64,000 bases of DNA. Origin: JADGRB01 sp036267635 (GTDB taxonomy: Bacteria > Myxococcota_A > Polyangia > Fen-1088). Numbering within the stretch: position 1 is the stretch's first letter; every line of letters starts with the position of its first letter. Positions 54,971 to 64,000 of this stretch are shown one piece after another. The position numbers were made by a program, and so were the translations under genes. The notes beneath the pieces are model-generated. The model saw only the letters and a program-made list of their open reading frames with translations. It was not told the origin of the DNA and ran no database searches. Where the stretch lies: assembly GCA_036267635.1 (NCBI GenBank), contig DATAVR010000006.1:1-64000 (forward strand), in the 5' to 3' direction.

Positions 54971-55489
54971 TTGAAGAATCTGAGATTGCAGCCGCTTCGC
55001 TCGGGAGAGGAAGGGATCGCGTCCGATCTGGTGATGCGATCGTACCTAGCGGCCACGACGACGGACGATTCGGCGGAAGGGGTCGCGGAGTTCACCAGAT
55101 ATGCCGCTGCCGATAGCATCAGCCGTCGGATGGGTGAAGGCAGCGTCGTGGTTGTGGGCTTTCTCGGCACCGTCGCGGTCGGCGTCGTGGAGCTCAGAAA
55201 GCCCGGGCATATTGGACTCCTGTTCATCTCTCCAGGCCACCAGAAGAGCGGTGTCGGTCGCCTCCTGTGCGAGGCGGCGATTGAGGCCTTCGCGCGAATG
55301 CTCCCTCGCCCACCGAAGGTGACAGTTAACTCCTCCCCTGGAGCGGTGGCCTTCTATGAGAAGGTCGGCTTTCTGATTGCCGGCGCGTTGACTGAGCTCA
55401 AGGGCATACGCTTTGTTCCCATGGAGCGGGAACTCGGCGTCACGTCCTCGACGGCTCGGGATAGGAGCGGACCCTTTCCGAAGAGATGA
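54971..55489 (+). CDS. GNAT-family N-acetyltransferase with lower GC
   Basis: A 172-residue GNAT protein started at TTG with GGGGAG upstream. The acetyl-CoA loop is HQKSGVGRLLCEAAIEAF and the C-terminal AVAFYEKVGF matches the family. GC content is lower than its neighbours and its 3' flank carries an integron attC-like sequence (55500-55552), so it may have arrived as a gene cassette. Substrate unknown. Confidence 0.8.
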   Translation: MKNLRLQPLRSGEEGIASDLVMRSYLAATTTDDSAEGVAEFTRYAAADSISRRMGEGSVVVVGFLGTVAVGVVELRKPGHIGLLFISPGHQKSGVGRLLCEAAIEAFARMLPRPPKVTVNSSPGAVAFYEKVGFLIAGALTELKGIRFVPMERELGVTSSTARDRSGPFPKR

Positions 55490-55499
55490 GATCACGAAG

Positions 55500-55552
55500 A
55501 TGTCGCCGAACAAGGCGTTACAGCGGACGGCGCCGCAGGCCGCCACTGAGCT
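55500..55552 (+). other. attC-like sequence after the GNAT gene
   Basis: GAACAAGGCGTTACAGCGGA followed by an imperfect stem CAGCGGACGGC with GCCGCCACTG resembles the left part of integron attC sites that follow cassette genes. The right-hand core (GTTRRRY) is not found; the HupE stop codon begins there. Probably a remnant; identified by eye from memory of cassette sequences. Confidence 0.35.
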
Positions 55553-56657
55553 ATCGGGCGGCGAGGCGTGCGACGAACAGCGCGCCGCCTCCGATGGCGA
55601 TGGCGGCGCTCAGGAGCTTGACGCCGCGGTCCCCGAACCAGGGCGCGTTTCGTGCGGCGAGCGTGAGGGGGAGCGCGATCGAGAGGACGGCGAGCTGCCC
55701 GATCTCGACGCCCAGGTTGAACGAGACCAGCGCGATCGGAATCTGGGCGCGCGGCAGCGCGATCTCGCGCAGGGCGCCGGCGAAGCCGAATCCGTGAATG
55801 AGCCCGAACGGGAAGGTGATGCGCCAGCGCTTGCTGGTGTCGGCGACGAAGAAGTTCTCGACGCCCACGTAGGCGATGGAGAGCGCGATGGCCGGCTCGA
55901 CGAGGCGCGGGCTGGGGGCGAAGATCGAGAGCGCCGCCAGCGCCAGCGTGATCGAGTGCGCCAGGGTGAAGGCGCTCACCACGCCGATGAGCGAGCGCAG
56001 GCTTCCGCCCACGAGGATGAGGCCCAGCAAGAAGACCAGGTGATCGGCGCCGGTGAGGATGTGCTCGACTCCGAGCTTCAGCATCGACCAGGCCATCTGG
56101 ACCCCGCTCGACGTCGGGCTGGCGTCGTTGAGCGTCCAGGTGGCGTGGGCCCGATCGAGCACCTTGACCTGCGCCTTGCCGGCGCGGAAGACGCGCGCCA
56201 GATGGCGGTGCCCCGGGGCCAGCGCGTCGAGAAGGGGCATGGTCAGCGTCAGGTGCCCGGGAACCTCGGGGCAGGTGTAGCGGACCTGGAAGACGACGCC
56301 CCCTTCGCCCTCCAGCGCCCAGGCCCGATCGAGCGATCCGGCGCAGACGTTGGCGTCGGCCTTGACGATGATGCCGCCGAGCAAAGCGGGCGCGACGGCG
56401 TCGCGGCCGGCGGTCAGCTCCTCGGTGGTGATCGCTCCATCGTGGTCGGTGTCGATCGCGGGGAGCAGGCGGGCCAGCTCGCGACCGGACATCCCGAGAT
56501 CGCCGTAGAGCACCTTGCCGCTGAGGCGGTACTCGCCGCTGGAGACGCCGACTGCGTGGGCGAGGGCGACGCGCTCGGGCGCCAACACTGCCAGGGCGAT
56601 CGCGGCCGCTGACAACAGCGCGGCGCCGCGGAGGGCTCGGCCAAGGAGCGTCGTCAT
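55551..56657 (-). CDS. HupE/UreJ-family membrane protein with EF-hand domain
   Basis: A 368-residue protein: signal peptide, an N-terminal exported domain that includes a full EF-hand loop (DTDHDGAITTEE, residues 69-80), and a C-terminal HupE/UreJ_2 membrane domain with GVEHILTGADHLVFLLGL, LAHSITLALA and LIHGFGFAGAL. HupE proteins move Ni2+ or Co2+. The Ca-binding loop is an extra feature. It lies 16 bases after the di-haem peroxidase gene and is likely cotranscribed. Confidence 0.87.
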   Translation of the reverse strand: MTTLLGRALRGAALLSAAAIALAVLAPERVALAHAVGVSSGEYRLSGKVLYGDLGMSGRELARLLPAIDTDHDGAITTEELTAGRDAVAPALLGGIIVKADANVCAGSLDRAWALEGEGGVVFQVRYTCPEVPGHLTLTMPLLDALAPGHRHLARVFRAGKAQVKVLDRAHATWTLNDASPTSSGVQMAWSMLKLGVEHILTGADHLVFLLGLILVGGSLRSLIGVVSAFTLAHSITLALAALSIFAPSPRLVEPAIALSIAYVGVENFFVADTSKRWRITFPFGLIHGFGFAGALREIALPRAQIPIALVSFNLGVEIGQLAVLSIALPLTLAARNAPWFGDRGVKLLSAAIAIGGGALFVARLAAR

Positions 56658-56672
56658 TGGGCCATCCCCATC

Positions 56673-57998
56673 TCAGTGCGGCGGCAGCTGCGCGACCGGC
56701 GCGCTGGCCGTCGCCGGTGGGGGCGTCGCCGCGACGTAGGGCGCGTCGGTCAGCGTCCCCAAGAAGGCGACGATCGCGTCGATGTCGTCGTCGTTGAGCG
56801 GCGGCGGCGCCCCCTCGCGCCGGTTGTAGACGGGGGCGTAGATGTTGATGTTGCCGTGGTACTTGGGAGGCACGTCGTCGAACCTCTGGCCCGGCGGGTA
56901 GATGCGGTCGGGCGCGACCGCGCGCAACGCGTAGAAGGCCACCACGTCGCGCAGCTTCTTGTACCTGCCGGCGTGCCCGAAGCTGTCGCGCACCGCGACG
57001 TTTCGCAGCGACGGGGTGCGGAAGCTCGAGCACCACTTTTCGTCGTTCGACGGGGTCTTGGCGTTCTTCCGCTCGCAGAGCCCGAGATCGAAGGAGGCGG
57101 GATTCTCGTTGCCGGGCAGCTCGCGGTTGCGGGGGACGGCGACGGCGTCGTAGCCGTAGTCGGTGAACATCGACTCCGCCGGGTTGCTCGAGGTCTCGGC
57201 CAGGCGGTGGCAACCGGAGCAGGCGCCGCTGCGTCGGTCCTTGAAGAGCTCGAGGCCGTGCTTCTCCTGCGCCGTCAGGGTCGCCTGGCCGCGCACGTAG
57301 GCGTCGTACTTCGAGCTGGTGGGCGTCATCTCGTCGCTCGTCAGATAAGCCTCGAGCGCCACGCCGACGCCGCGCACGACCGCCTTCGGATCCGAAGCCG
57401 GCCCGAGGGCGGCACGGAACTCCTTGGCGTACGGCCCGCGCGCGATCTTGTCGGCGAGACGTCGTGGCGTCCCGGCGTTCATCTCGTCGGGGTTGAAGAG
57501 CGGCTGTTGCACCAGCTCCGCCAGGCTGTCCGAGCGCCCGTCCCAGAAGAACCCGCCGCGCGGCTCGGGCGCGGGGGCCTCGTCGTCCTCGAAGTAGTGA
57601 AACGCGGGGACGTACCGCATGTAGAGGACGGACGGCGTCGAACGCCGCGCGTAGTGCCCCGCGCGGCTCCCCAGCGGGACGCCGATGTGGGAGCCGTGGG
57701 TTCCGGAGAAGGCACGCGCCGGATCGTGACAGCTCGCGCAGCTCGTCCCGGGCGGCTCTGACAGGCGCTCGTCCGCGAAGATCTTCTTCCCCAGCGCGAC
57801 GAGGACTGGATTGTCGGGCGGTCCCTGGCGGGGCGGAACCGGGAGGACATTCGTGCGGCGGGCCGGGATCACCGGCGAGCGCGGAAGGTTCGGGATCTTC
57901 GCCGCCGCAAACGCCTCTGCGATGGTCGGCTTCGGCGCGGGCGGAGGCGTGCCGTTGTTGCACGCCGCCAGCGCCAATACGAACACGGCGGCGCCCAC
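56673..57998 (-). CDS. Di-haem cytochrome c peroxidase (MauG/CCP family) lipoprotein
   Basis: A 441-residue lipoprotein (lipobox LALAAC) with haem motifs CASCH (about 114-118) and CSGCH (about 256-260) and the CCP block RTPSLRNVAVRDSFGHAGRYKKL. The Pro-rich linker after the signal (PPPAPKP) is normal. The GTG at 57998 gives a signal without a basic start; a CTG at 58037 would add MKKEAASRRRLAN and fit better. It lies between a metallophosphoesterase and HupE genes on one strand. Confidence 0.88.
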   Translation of the reverse strand: MGAAVFVLALAACNNGTPPPAPKPTIAEAFAAAKIPNLPRSPVIPARRTNVLPVPPRQGPPDNPVLVALGKKIFADERLSEPPGTSCASCHDPARAFSGTHGSHIGVPLGSRAGHYARRSTPSVLYMRYVPAFHYFEDDEAPAPEPRGGFFWDGRSDSLAELVQQPLFNPDEMNAGTPRRLADKIARGPYAKEFRAALGPASDPKAVVRGVGVALEAYLTSDEMTPTSSKYDAYVRGQATLTAQEKHGLELFKDRRSGACSGCHRLAETSSNPAESMFTDYGYDAVAVPRNRELPGNENPASFDLGLCERKNAKTPSNDEKWCSSFRTPSLRNVAVRDSFGHAGRYKKLRDVVAFYALRAVAPDRIYPPGQRFDDVPPKYHGNINIYAPVYNRREGAPPPLNDDDIDAIVAFLGTLTDAPYVAATPPPATASAPVAQLPPH

Positions 57999-58044
57999 AT
58001 TGGCCAGGCGCCGCCGGGATGCTGCTTCTTTTTTCAGATTGCGC

Positions 58045-60150
58045 CTACGGGATGTTGTCGTAGCTGCCGACCACGTTGCCGCTGCCGTCGGTGCAGGTGA
58101 TCTGGCTGCCCGGCGTGCTGTCGCAGGTGCCGCTGCAGGCCACCGGAGGCGCCATCGTGCAGACCGCGATGAGGGTCCCGTTCGTGCGATAGGAGCTGAA
58201 CTTCCAGTTCTTGGCCCCGACGGCGCCGACGCGGTCCATGACCATGAAGCCGAACTCCTGCGAGTAGGCGAAGGCGTTGACCACCGTGCTCGGCGCCGGC
58301 AGGTCGCTGTTGGGGTCGAACACCGCCGGGAGCGCCGAGTCCAGGTTATCGCCGCCGTTGCCGGCCACGAAGGTCGCCGGGTGGTTGCTGGAGAAGTTGA
58401 AGGCCTGGAAGTCGTGCACGTGGCCGTGCATGGCGATGGCGGTGTTCGGCGGGTAGTAGTTGCCCGGGAAGGCGGCGTTCATGACCGACTGCAGGCCCGG
58501 GCTGCCGACGGTGGGCGGGTTCGCCGCCGTGTAGCCGAGGACCGGGTGGTGGACGGCGAAGATGTTCAGGAAGTTCGCGCTCGACAGGCCGGCCGCCTCT
58601 GCCAACTCGCTCGTGTAGGGCTGAAACGCCGGGGGCGAGTAGGCCGTCTTCTGCACGTTCGAGGAGTCGAAGGTGACGAACTGCGTGTCGCCGAACGAGA
58701 CCGCCCACGGGTCGTTGAAGTTGCCGGCGTTGTCGTTGGCCGGGTCGTCACAGGTCTTCACGTCGCTGGTGTCGAACGGGTTGATGTCCAAGTACCGGTA
58801 CCAGCCCTGGCCGGCGCGGTTGCAGACCTCGTGGTTCCCGCGGACCATCACCCAGGGCGCCGCCGCCAGCAGGGGCGCCGCCGGCGCGAAGAAGTCAGCC
58901 GTCCAGGCGTCCGACCCGTAGCCCCAGGGCTGTCCGGCGCAGGCGGTGTTGCCGACCGGGCAGGGGTTGTCGCGGTACTCGTAGTCGCCGACGTGAAGCA
59001 CGAGGTCGGGCTGCATGGCGGCGGCCGCCGAGGCGATGACCGGGAAGGGCCACTGCGCCTCATCGCCGCAGGCCTGGAAGACGTTGCCGATCGAGATGCG
59101 GCACCCGGTGTCGCCGACGATCACCACGCGGTTCACGACCGGCTTCGGCAGCGGCAGGTTGATGCCGGCCACGGTGGCCTTGGTCGCCCCCGCGGGGACC
59201 AGGAATTCGCAGGTCGTCGTGGTGAAGACGGCGGGCTTCGAGTTGCCCGAGGTCATCGCCGCGGCCAGGGTGGTGTCGGTACTGGTCGGCCGGCTCGGCT
59301 CGGTGGCCGGCAGCGCGCGGACGGTCATGGCGCTGGTAACCCCATCGACGGTGATTGACGGGCACGCGGTGTACGGCGTGAGGAGCCGCGCGATGGCCTG
59401 GTTGTTGGCCCCCATCTCGAGCCACGCCGTCTCGGCGAGCGCGGCGTCGGACGGGCAGGTGAGCGGCAGGCTGAAGCTGCCGTTGCAGCCCGCATCGCCG
59501 TCAGAGACGGTGAGCGTCAGCGTCGCAGTGCCGGGCGCCGTGCAAGTCAGCGTGGGGTTCGCCGTCGTGGCGCCGCTCAACGTGCCGGAGGTCGTCGTCC
59601 AGCTGTAGCTGAGGGGCTGCGGGCCGCTGTCCGGATCGTCGGCGGCGCTGGCGATGGAGATGACGTTCCCCACCGGCGGATTGGCGCTGACCGAGTCGAC
59701 GTTCGGGCAAACGTTGATCGTCCCGTTCACCATGATGCTTCCGGTCTTGGGGGCGCTGTGGCAGTCGATCGCCAGAGCCACCGAGGTCGTGGCGCCCGCG
59801 GCGACGTTGAATGGCACCGAGGTGCCCGCGCAGCTGGTCTGGCCGTCGACCGACGTTCCAGTCAGCGTGAGCGAATACCCCGTGCCGGCGGCGATCCCGC
59901 CGATGACGGCGCTGACCGTCGACGAATTCGTGACGTTGATCGTCCCCGTGTGGGTCGACGGTCCAGTGATCGAATAGGCGAACGAGTTGACCGTGCCTCC
60001 GCCCTGGAGCAGCAGCGCCACGGACCCGGTCGGGCCGGTCGACGTGCCGCCATTGCTGCCCGACGGAACGCCTTCGCAGCCCAAGAGCGTCGCGAGCCCA
60101 ACGACCGCCACGAGATTCAACGCCAGGTTCCTTCGATCAAGTTTCAGCAC
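58045..60150 (-). CDS. Exported metallophosphoesterase lipoprotein
   Basis: A 701-residue lipoprotein (lipobox TLLGC) with two beta-rich domains (about 35-210, Ig/PKD-like) and a calcineurin-like phosphoesterase domain: GDTGCR, GDYEYRDN, RGNHEVC, AVHHPVLG and HGHVHDF. GTG start with GGAGG 6 bases upstream. Several Cys pairs are placed for disulfides. Probably a secreted phosphatase or nucleotidase at the outer membrane. First gene of a run with the peroxidase and HupE. Confidence 0.88.
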   Translation of the reverse strand: MLKLDRRNLALNLVAVVGLATLLGCEGVPSGSNGGTSTGPTGSVALLLQGGGTVNSFAYSITGPSTHTGTINVTNSSTVSAVIGGIAAGTGYSLTLTGTSVDGQTSCAGTSVPFNVAAGATTSVALAIDCHSAPKTGSIMVNGTINVCPNVDSVSANPPVGNVISIASAADDPDSGPQPLSYSWTTTSGTLSGATTANPTLTCTAPGTATLTLTVSDGDAGCNGSFSLPLTCPSDAALAETAWLEMGANNQAIARLLTPYTACPSITVDGVTSAMTVRALPATEPSRPTSTDTTLAAAMTSGNSKPAVFTTTTCEFLVPAGATKATVAGINLPLPKPVVNRVVIVGDTGCRISIGNVFQACGDEAQWPFPVIASAAAAMQPDLVLHVGDYEYRDNPCPVGNTACAGQPWGYGSDAWTADFFAPAAPLLAAAPWVMVRGNHEVCNRAGQGWYRYLDINPFDTSDVKTCDDPANDNAGNFNDPWAVSFGDTQFVTFDSSNVQKTAYSPPAFQPYTSELAEAAGLSSANFLNIFAVHHPVLGYTAANPPTVGSPGLQSVMNAAFPGNYYPPNTAIAMHGHVHDFQAFNFSSNHPATFVAGNGGDNLDSALPAVFDPNSDLPAPSTVVNAFAYSQEFGFMVMDRVGAVGAKNWKFSSYRTNGTLIAVCTMAPPVACSGTCDSTPGSQITCTDGSGNVVGSYDNIP

Positions 60151-60348
60151 GTTCGCCTCCGAATGAGAGTTCAGGTGTCGGGAGATCCCAGACCCCGCTA
60201 TTCAGGAGACGTGCCAAGCTCGCCGGGCGCTGGATCCTCGCTTGCGGCCGAGGTCTTTCGTTTTGGCGCTGACGCTCCGAAAAGCGAAGTCTCCGAAAAC
60301 CGAACGGATCGTTCCGATTTTCGGTCACCCGCCACGGCGCCTCCATTT

Positions 60349-62571
60349 TCAAGCCTTGGCGACGATCTGCAGGGTGCGGCGGACGCGCTCGAAGACGTCG
60401 AGCTGGGCGCCGCGCGGCGGCTCGCTGTCGGCGGGAACGCGGCGGGTGTAGATCCCCTCGGCGTCCATGTCGTAGGCGAAGCTGTTGTCGGCCAGCGCCG
60501 GCTCCAGCACCTCCTGGCGGATCTGGTCGCGCAGCGCGGGGGCTTCGACCGGAAACATGATCTCCACCCGGCGGTGGAGGTTGCGCGGCATCCAGTCGGC
60601 AGACGACAGGAAGAACTCTTCTTCGCCGGGCGGTCCGAACACCAGGACGCGCTCGTGCTCGAGGAAGCGGCCCAGGATCGACATCACCTGGATGTTCTCC
60701 GACACGCCGGGGATGCCGGGGCGCAGGCAGCAGACGCCGCGCACGCAGAGCGTGATGGGGACGCCGGCGCCCGAAGCGCGGTAGAGCGCTTGGATGACCG
60801 GCACGTCGACCAGCGCGTTCAGCTTGGCGAAGATGGCGGCCGGCTGGCCGGCGCGCGCCCGCTCGGCCTGTGCCTCGATCTTGGCCAGGATCGCGTCGGC
60901 CAGCGCGGTCGGCGCCACGGCCAGCTTGCGGTGGCGCGCCTTCTTGGAAAACCCGGAGAGCCCGTTGAAGAACTCCGACAGGTCCTCGCCGAACTCCGGA
61001 TCGGCGGTGAAGAGGCCGAGGTCGGTGTAGAGGCGCGAGGTCCCTTCGTTGTAGTTGCCGGTCGCGAGGTGGACGTAGCGGCGCAGCCCTTCCCCCTCGC
61101 GCCGCACGACCAGCGCCGCCTTGGCGTGCGTCTTGAGCTCGGCGTGGCCGAAGAAGACGTGCGCGCCGGCCCGCTCCAGCGCGCGGGCCCAGGCGATGTT
61201 GTTCTCCTCGTCGAACCGCGCCTTGATCTCCACCGAGACGGCGACCTGCTTGTGGTTTTCGGCGGCGCGGATGAGCGACTTCACCACCTCGGCATTGGAG
61301 CCGGTGCGGTAGAGCGTCATCTTGATCGCCAGCACGTCGGGATCGTCGGCTGCCTGGCGCAGGAACGACAGCACGGGCCCGAACGAGTCGTAGGGGTGGT
61401 GCAGCAGCAGATCGCCCTTGCGGATGAGCGCGAAGAGATCCGCCTTGTCGCCGAGCTCGCCGGGGAGCCGCGCCACGAACGGAAGGTCGCGCAGGTCCGC
61501 CCGCGCGAGCCCGGTCACCGACATCAGGGCGCGCAGGCCGAGCGGGCCCGACGACTCGTAGACGTCCTCCTCGTCGATCGACAGCTTTTCGATGAGGAGG
61601 CGCCGCACCCGGTCGGGGATCCCGGCCGCGACCTCCAGCCGCACGCAGGCGCCGAAGCGCCGGCGGCGGATCTCGCGGTCGACGATCGAGAGGAGATCGT
61701 GGGCCTCGTCCTCGAGGATGTCGTAGTCCATGTCGCGGGTGACGCGAAACGGGTAGGTCCCCAGGATCTCCATCCCGGGGAAGAGATCGTCGAGGTTGGC
61801 GGCCAGCAGCTGCTCGAGCGGCAGGAAGTCGTGCGCGCCGTCGACGGCGCCAGGGCGGCCTGCGTCGAGCTGTCCGAAGGTCTCGAACGGGACGAAGCGC
61901 GGCAGGATCTCCGGGACCTTGATGCGCGCGAACTTCCGCTCCTTCGTCTCGGGGTCGCGCGCCTCGACCGCCAGCGACAGCGACAGGTTCGAGAGGAACG
62001 GGAAGGGGTGCCCCGGATCGACCGCCAGCGGCGTCACCACCGGGAAGACCGAGCGGCGGAAGTACTTGCGCGCCGACCGCTTGGCCTCGGCGTCGAGCGA
62101 GCTCCAGTCGTGGATCCGGACGCCGCGCGCGGCCAGCGCCGGCAGGAGGTCGCCGGCCAGCACCGTCGCCGCGGTCTCCAGCTGCCCACGGACGATCTGG
62201 CTGATGCGGGCGAGCTGCTCGCGGGCCGACAGGCCATCGGGGCTGGCCTCGACCAGCGCGGCGGCCTCCAGCTGCTCGTGCAGGCCGGAGACGCGGATCA
62301 TGAAGAACTCGTCCAGGTTCGACGAGTAGATGGCCAGGAACTTGAGGCGCTCGAGCAGCGGCCAGCGCGTGTCGCGAGCTTGCTCCAGCACCCGCGCGTT
62401 GAACGCCAGCCAGGAGGTCTCGCGGTTGATGTAGAGCGCCGGGTTCGCCAGGTCGAGCGGGAACGGCGTGGGGGGGACGACCTCCGCGGTCTCCCCGGTT
62501 TCCGCCGTCTCCGGCGTTTTGGCGCTCTTCAACTGGGCGTCGTCTTTCGTCGAGCTTTGCGCAGGTTGCAT
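60349..62571 (-). CDS. ppk1: Polyphosphate kinase 1
   Basis: A 740-residue protein with the Ppk1 domains in order: N-terminal (SWLAFNARVLEQARD), head, and two PLD-like catalytic domains with the autophosphorylated His in ELKTHAKAALVVR and the RRYVHLATGNYNEGTSRLYTDLG block. It makes polyphosphate from ATP. Slight N-terminal extension (Gln/Ser/Thr/Glu-rich, about 35 residues) is unusual but seen in relatives. ATG at 62571. Confidence 0.95.
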   Translation of the reverse strand: MQPAQSSTKDDAQLKSAKTPETAETGETAEVVPPTPFPLDLANPALYINRETSWLAFNARVLEQARDTRWPLLERLKFLAIYSSNLDEFFMIRVSGLHEQLEAAALVEASPDGLSAREQLARISQIVRGQLETAATVLAGDLLPALAARGVRIHDWSSLDAEAKRSARKYFRRSVFPVVTPLAVDPGHPFPFLSNLSLSLAVEARDPETKERKFARIKVPEILPRFVPFETFGQLDAGRPGAVDGAHDFLPLEQLLAANLDDLFPGMEILGTYPFRVTRDMDYDILEDEAHDLLSIVDREIRRRRFGACVRLEVAAGIPDRVRRLLIEKLSIDEEDVYESSGPLGLRALMSVTGLARADLRDLPFVARLPGELGDKADLFALIRKGDLLLHHPYDSFGPVLSFLRQAADDPDVLAIKMTLYRTGSNAEVVKSLIRAAENHKQVAVSVEIKARFDEENNIAWARALERAGAHVFFGHAELKTHAKAALVVRREGEGLRRYVHLATGNYNEGTSRLYTDLGLFTADPEFGEDLSEFFNGLSGFSKKARHRKLAVAPTALADAILAKIEAQAERARAGQPAAIFAKLNALVDVPVIQALYRASGAGVPITLCVRGVCCLRPGIPGVSENIQVMSILGRFLEHERVLVFGPPGEEEFFLSSADWMPRNLHRRVEIMFPVEAPALRDQIRQEVLEPALADNSFAYDMDAEGIYTRRVPADSEPPRGAQLDVFERVRRTLQIVAKA

Positions 62572-62697
62572 GATCGCCTCGGGGCTGGCGAGCCTACGCC
62601 CGTCGCACCGTCTTCATGTCGCAATCGCGTGACATTTGGCGGTCTGCGGGGGCTCGGACGGCTTGCCGGGCCGGGAGCGATCGCCTACCGTTCACGG

Positions 62698-63174
62698 ATG
62701 TCGCTGCACGACCTCTCCGCCGAGACGATCGACCACAAACCTCAGCCGCTGTCGGCCTACCGGGGGCAGGTCTTGCTCGTCGTGAACACCGCCTCCGAGT
62801 GCGGCGCCACGCCTCAGTACGCGGGCCTGGAGCGGCTCTGGCAGGAGTACCAGGGGCGGGGGTTGGCGGTGCTCGGCTTTCCCTCCAACGACTTTGGCGC
62901 GCAGGAGCCGGGGACCGAGGCGGAGATCCAGAGCTTTTGCAGCACCAACTACCAGGTGACGTTCCCGCTCTTCTCCAAGGTCGGAACCAAGGGCCCCGGG
63001 CAGTCGCCGGTCTACGAGTTCCTGACCGCCAAGCACGGCGAGCCGAAGTGGAACTTTCACAAGTACCTGGTCGGCAAGAACGGCGAAGTGATTCGCGCGT
63101 TCGCCACCAACGTCGAGCCGGACGACGCCAGTCTGCGCGCCGCCATCGACGCGGCGCTGGCGTCTTCGACTTAG
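62698..63174 (+). CDS. Glutathione peroxidase (Cys type)
   Basis: A 158-residue thioredoxin-fold peroxidase with NTASECGATPQYAGLERL (peroxidatic Cys35), FPSNDFGAQEPG (catalytic Gln) and WNFHKYLVGKNGEV (Trp). It uses Cys, not selenocysteine. Reduces peroxides in the cytoplasm, probably with thioredoxin. Divergent from ppk1. Confidence 0.93.
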   Translation: MSLHDLSAETIDHKPQPLSAYRGQVLLVVNTASECGATPQYAGLERLWQEYQGRGLAVLGFPSNDFGAQEPGTEAEIQSFCSTNYQVTFPLFSKVGTKGPGQSPVYEFLTAKHGEPKWNFHKYLVGKNGEVIRAFATNVEPDDASLRAAIDAALASST

Positions 63175-63204
63175 TCTCGTTTGAACTAACCTAAGGTGAA
63201 AAAT

Positions 63205-64000
63205 ATGCAGGCAGCACGTGGGAGCGCTATCGGCCTTCTGGGGGCGATCGCGATGGCTCTGGTTTCGGTCGGGTGCAGCGACGCGGTTGCGCCGCCGACC
63301 GGCGCGGGCGGTGCGGGCGGCGCGGGTGGAATGGGCGGCAGTCCGGTGACGGTGACGCCGGTCACCATCTCGACCGCCACGCGCACGCCGCGCACCACCA
63401 CCTGGTCGGTCAACTACTGGACCTGGACGCCGACCTACGGCAACGACCTGCCGGGGACCGAGTCGCTGGTGTCGGCGATCGCGCCGACGTACATGCGGGT
63501 CGGCGGCTACAACAACGACGCCAACAGCCCCGATCCTTTCGACGACGCGCAGCTCGACGCGATGGTGACCTACGCGCGCGCCGTCGGCGCCGAGCCGATC
63601 CTGCAGGTGCCGCTGCTGGCCGACACGGCCGGCAACCCGCCGACGGCCGCCACGGCGGCGGCGATGGTCGAGTACGCCAACGTCACCCAGCGCTATGGCC
63701 TGAAGTACTTCTCCATCGGCAACGAGCCCGACATCTACGACACACCCGGCCAGCCGAGCTGGCCGGCGATGATCGGTTACACCACCGACGACTACTGCGC
63801 CGCGGTGACCGCCGACGTGACCGCGATGAAGGCGGTCGATCCGACAATCAAGATCGTCGGGCCGGACCTGGCCTACAAGTACCAGCAGGGCAACCCCGGC
63901 AACGATTGGCTGACCCAGATCCTGCAGACCTGCGGGGAGGAGTTCGACGTCATCTCGATCCACCGCTACCCGTTCGAGGCGGCGGCGGCCACGCTGCCGT
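63205..64000 (+). CDS. Secreted glycoside hydrolase (clan GH-A type), 3' end outside window
   Basis: The visible 265 residues begin with a lipoprotein signal (VSVGC), a Gly-rich linker, and a TIM-barrel start: TTWSVNYWTWTPTYGND, TYMRVGGYNNDANSPDPFD, and FSIGNEPDIYD, where the Glu after Asn is the clan GH-A acid/base. Another acidic site would lie past the window end. Family not decided (GH39/GH44-like by eye). AAGGTG upstream of ATG 63205. With CE15 at 4 kb it suggests polysaccharide use. Confidence 0.8.
   Translation, partial: MQAARGSAIGLLGAIAMALVSVGCSDAVAPPTGAGGAGGAGGMGGSPVTVTPVTISTATRTPRTTTWSVNYWTWTPTYGNDLPGTESLVSAIAPTYMRVGGYNNDANSPDPFDDAQLDAMVTYARAVGAEPILQVPLLADTAGNPPTAATAAAMVEYANVTQRYGLKYFSIGNEPDIYDTPGQPSWPAMIGYTTDDYCAAVTADVTAMKAVDPTIKIVGPDLAYKYQQGNPGNDWLTQILQTCGEEFDVISIHRYPFEAAAATLP

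Noticed and set aside
59758..63174. Long plus-strand frame through ppk1 antisense into the glutathione peroxidase
   Set aside because: Only the last 158 codons are a real gene; the rest mirrors ppk1 and the metallophosphoesterase.

Overview
The window looks like chromosomal DNA of a high-GC member of the Myxococcota, probably an uncultured Polyangia-type lineage. The evidence is strong G/C bias at third codon positions, many secreted lipoproteins with Gly/Ser/Thr-rich linkers after the lipobox, a MYXO-CTERM-like tail (Cys-x-Cys, hydrophobic helix, Arg cluster) on the 19.7-21.1 kb protein, tandem di-haem oxidoreductases, and a CcmF-CcmH fusion of the CxCxxC type. This placement is inference from gene content; no rRNA gene is present.

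Layout. Bases 1-3.8 kb are the end of an integrated genetic element. It holds small hypothetical genes, a ribbon-helix-helix regulator with a candidate 22-bp dyad operator, and two overlapping tyrosine recombinases that stop 58 bp from the 3' end of a tRNA-Phe gene, the likely attachment site; the element extends left out of the window. Bases 4-23.9 kb are ordinary chromosome: a CE15 glucuronoyl esterase, a zinc metallopeptidase, a front-end fatty-acid desaturase, Kup potassium uptake, two thioredoxin-fold proteins, a GDT1-type transporter, a methyltransferase, IlvE, an EVE/VOC/ferredoxin cluster, a BNR-repeat surface protein, a stomatin-like protein and DedA. Two members of an unrecognised exported family lie at 5.6 and 15.4 kb.

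Bases 24-44.3 kb centre on c-type cytochromes. A tandem pair of di-haem oxidoreductase lipoproteins shares a duplicated leader; two divergent ECF-like sigma factors follow, one facing a convergent membrane anti-sigma gene; then comes a cytochrome c maturation cluster (ccmF-H fusion, a CcmI-like protein, an unusual surface-anchored protein, ccmA, ccmB). The cluster is interrupted by about 7 kb of unrelated genes (S8 protease, CAP-domain protein plus aminotransferase, lipoprotein, damaged M15 peptidase, exported hypothetical) before ccmC and ccmD. No ccmE was recognised.

Bases 44.3-64 kb hold acyl-CoA dehydrogenase, glycosyltransferase, enolase, a ClpX-like ATPase without the zinc domain, MetF, a LemA/TPM operon, an MMPL exporter, a GNAT gene with an integron attC-like tail, a HupE/di-haem peroxidase/metallophosphoesterase group, polyphosphate kinase, glutathione peroxidase and the start of a secreted glycoside hydrolase. 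Starts were chosen from Shine-Dalgarno matches, overlaps and signal peptides and are tentative where noted.
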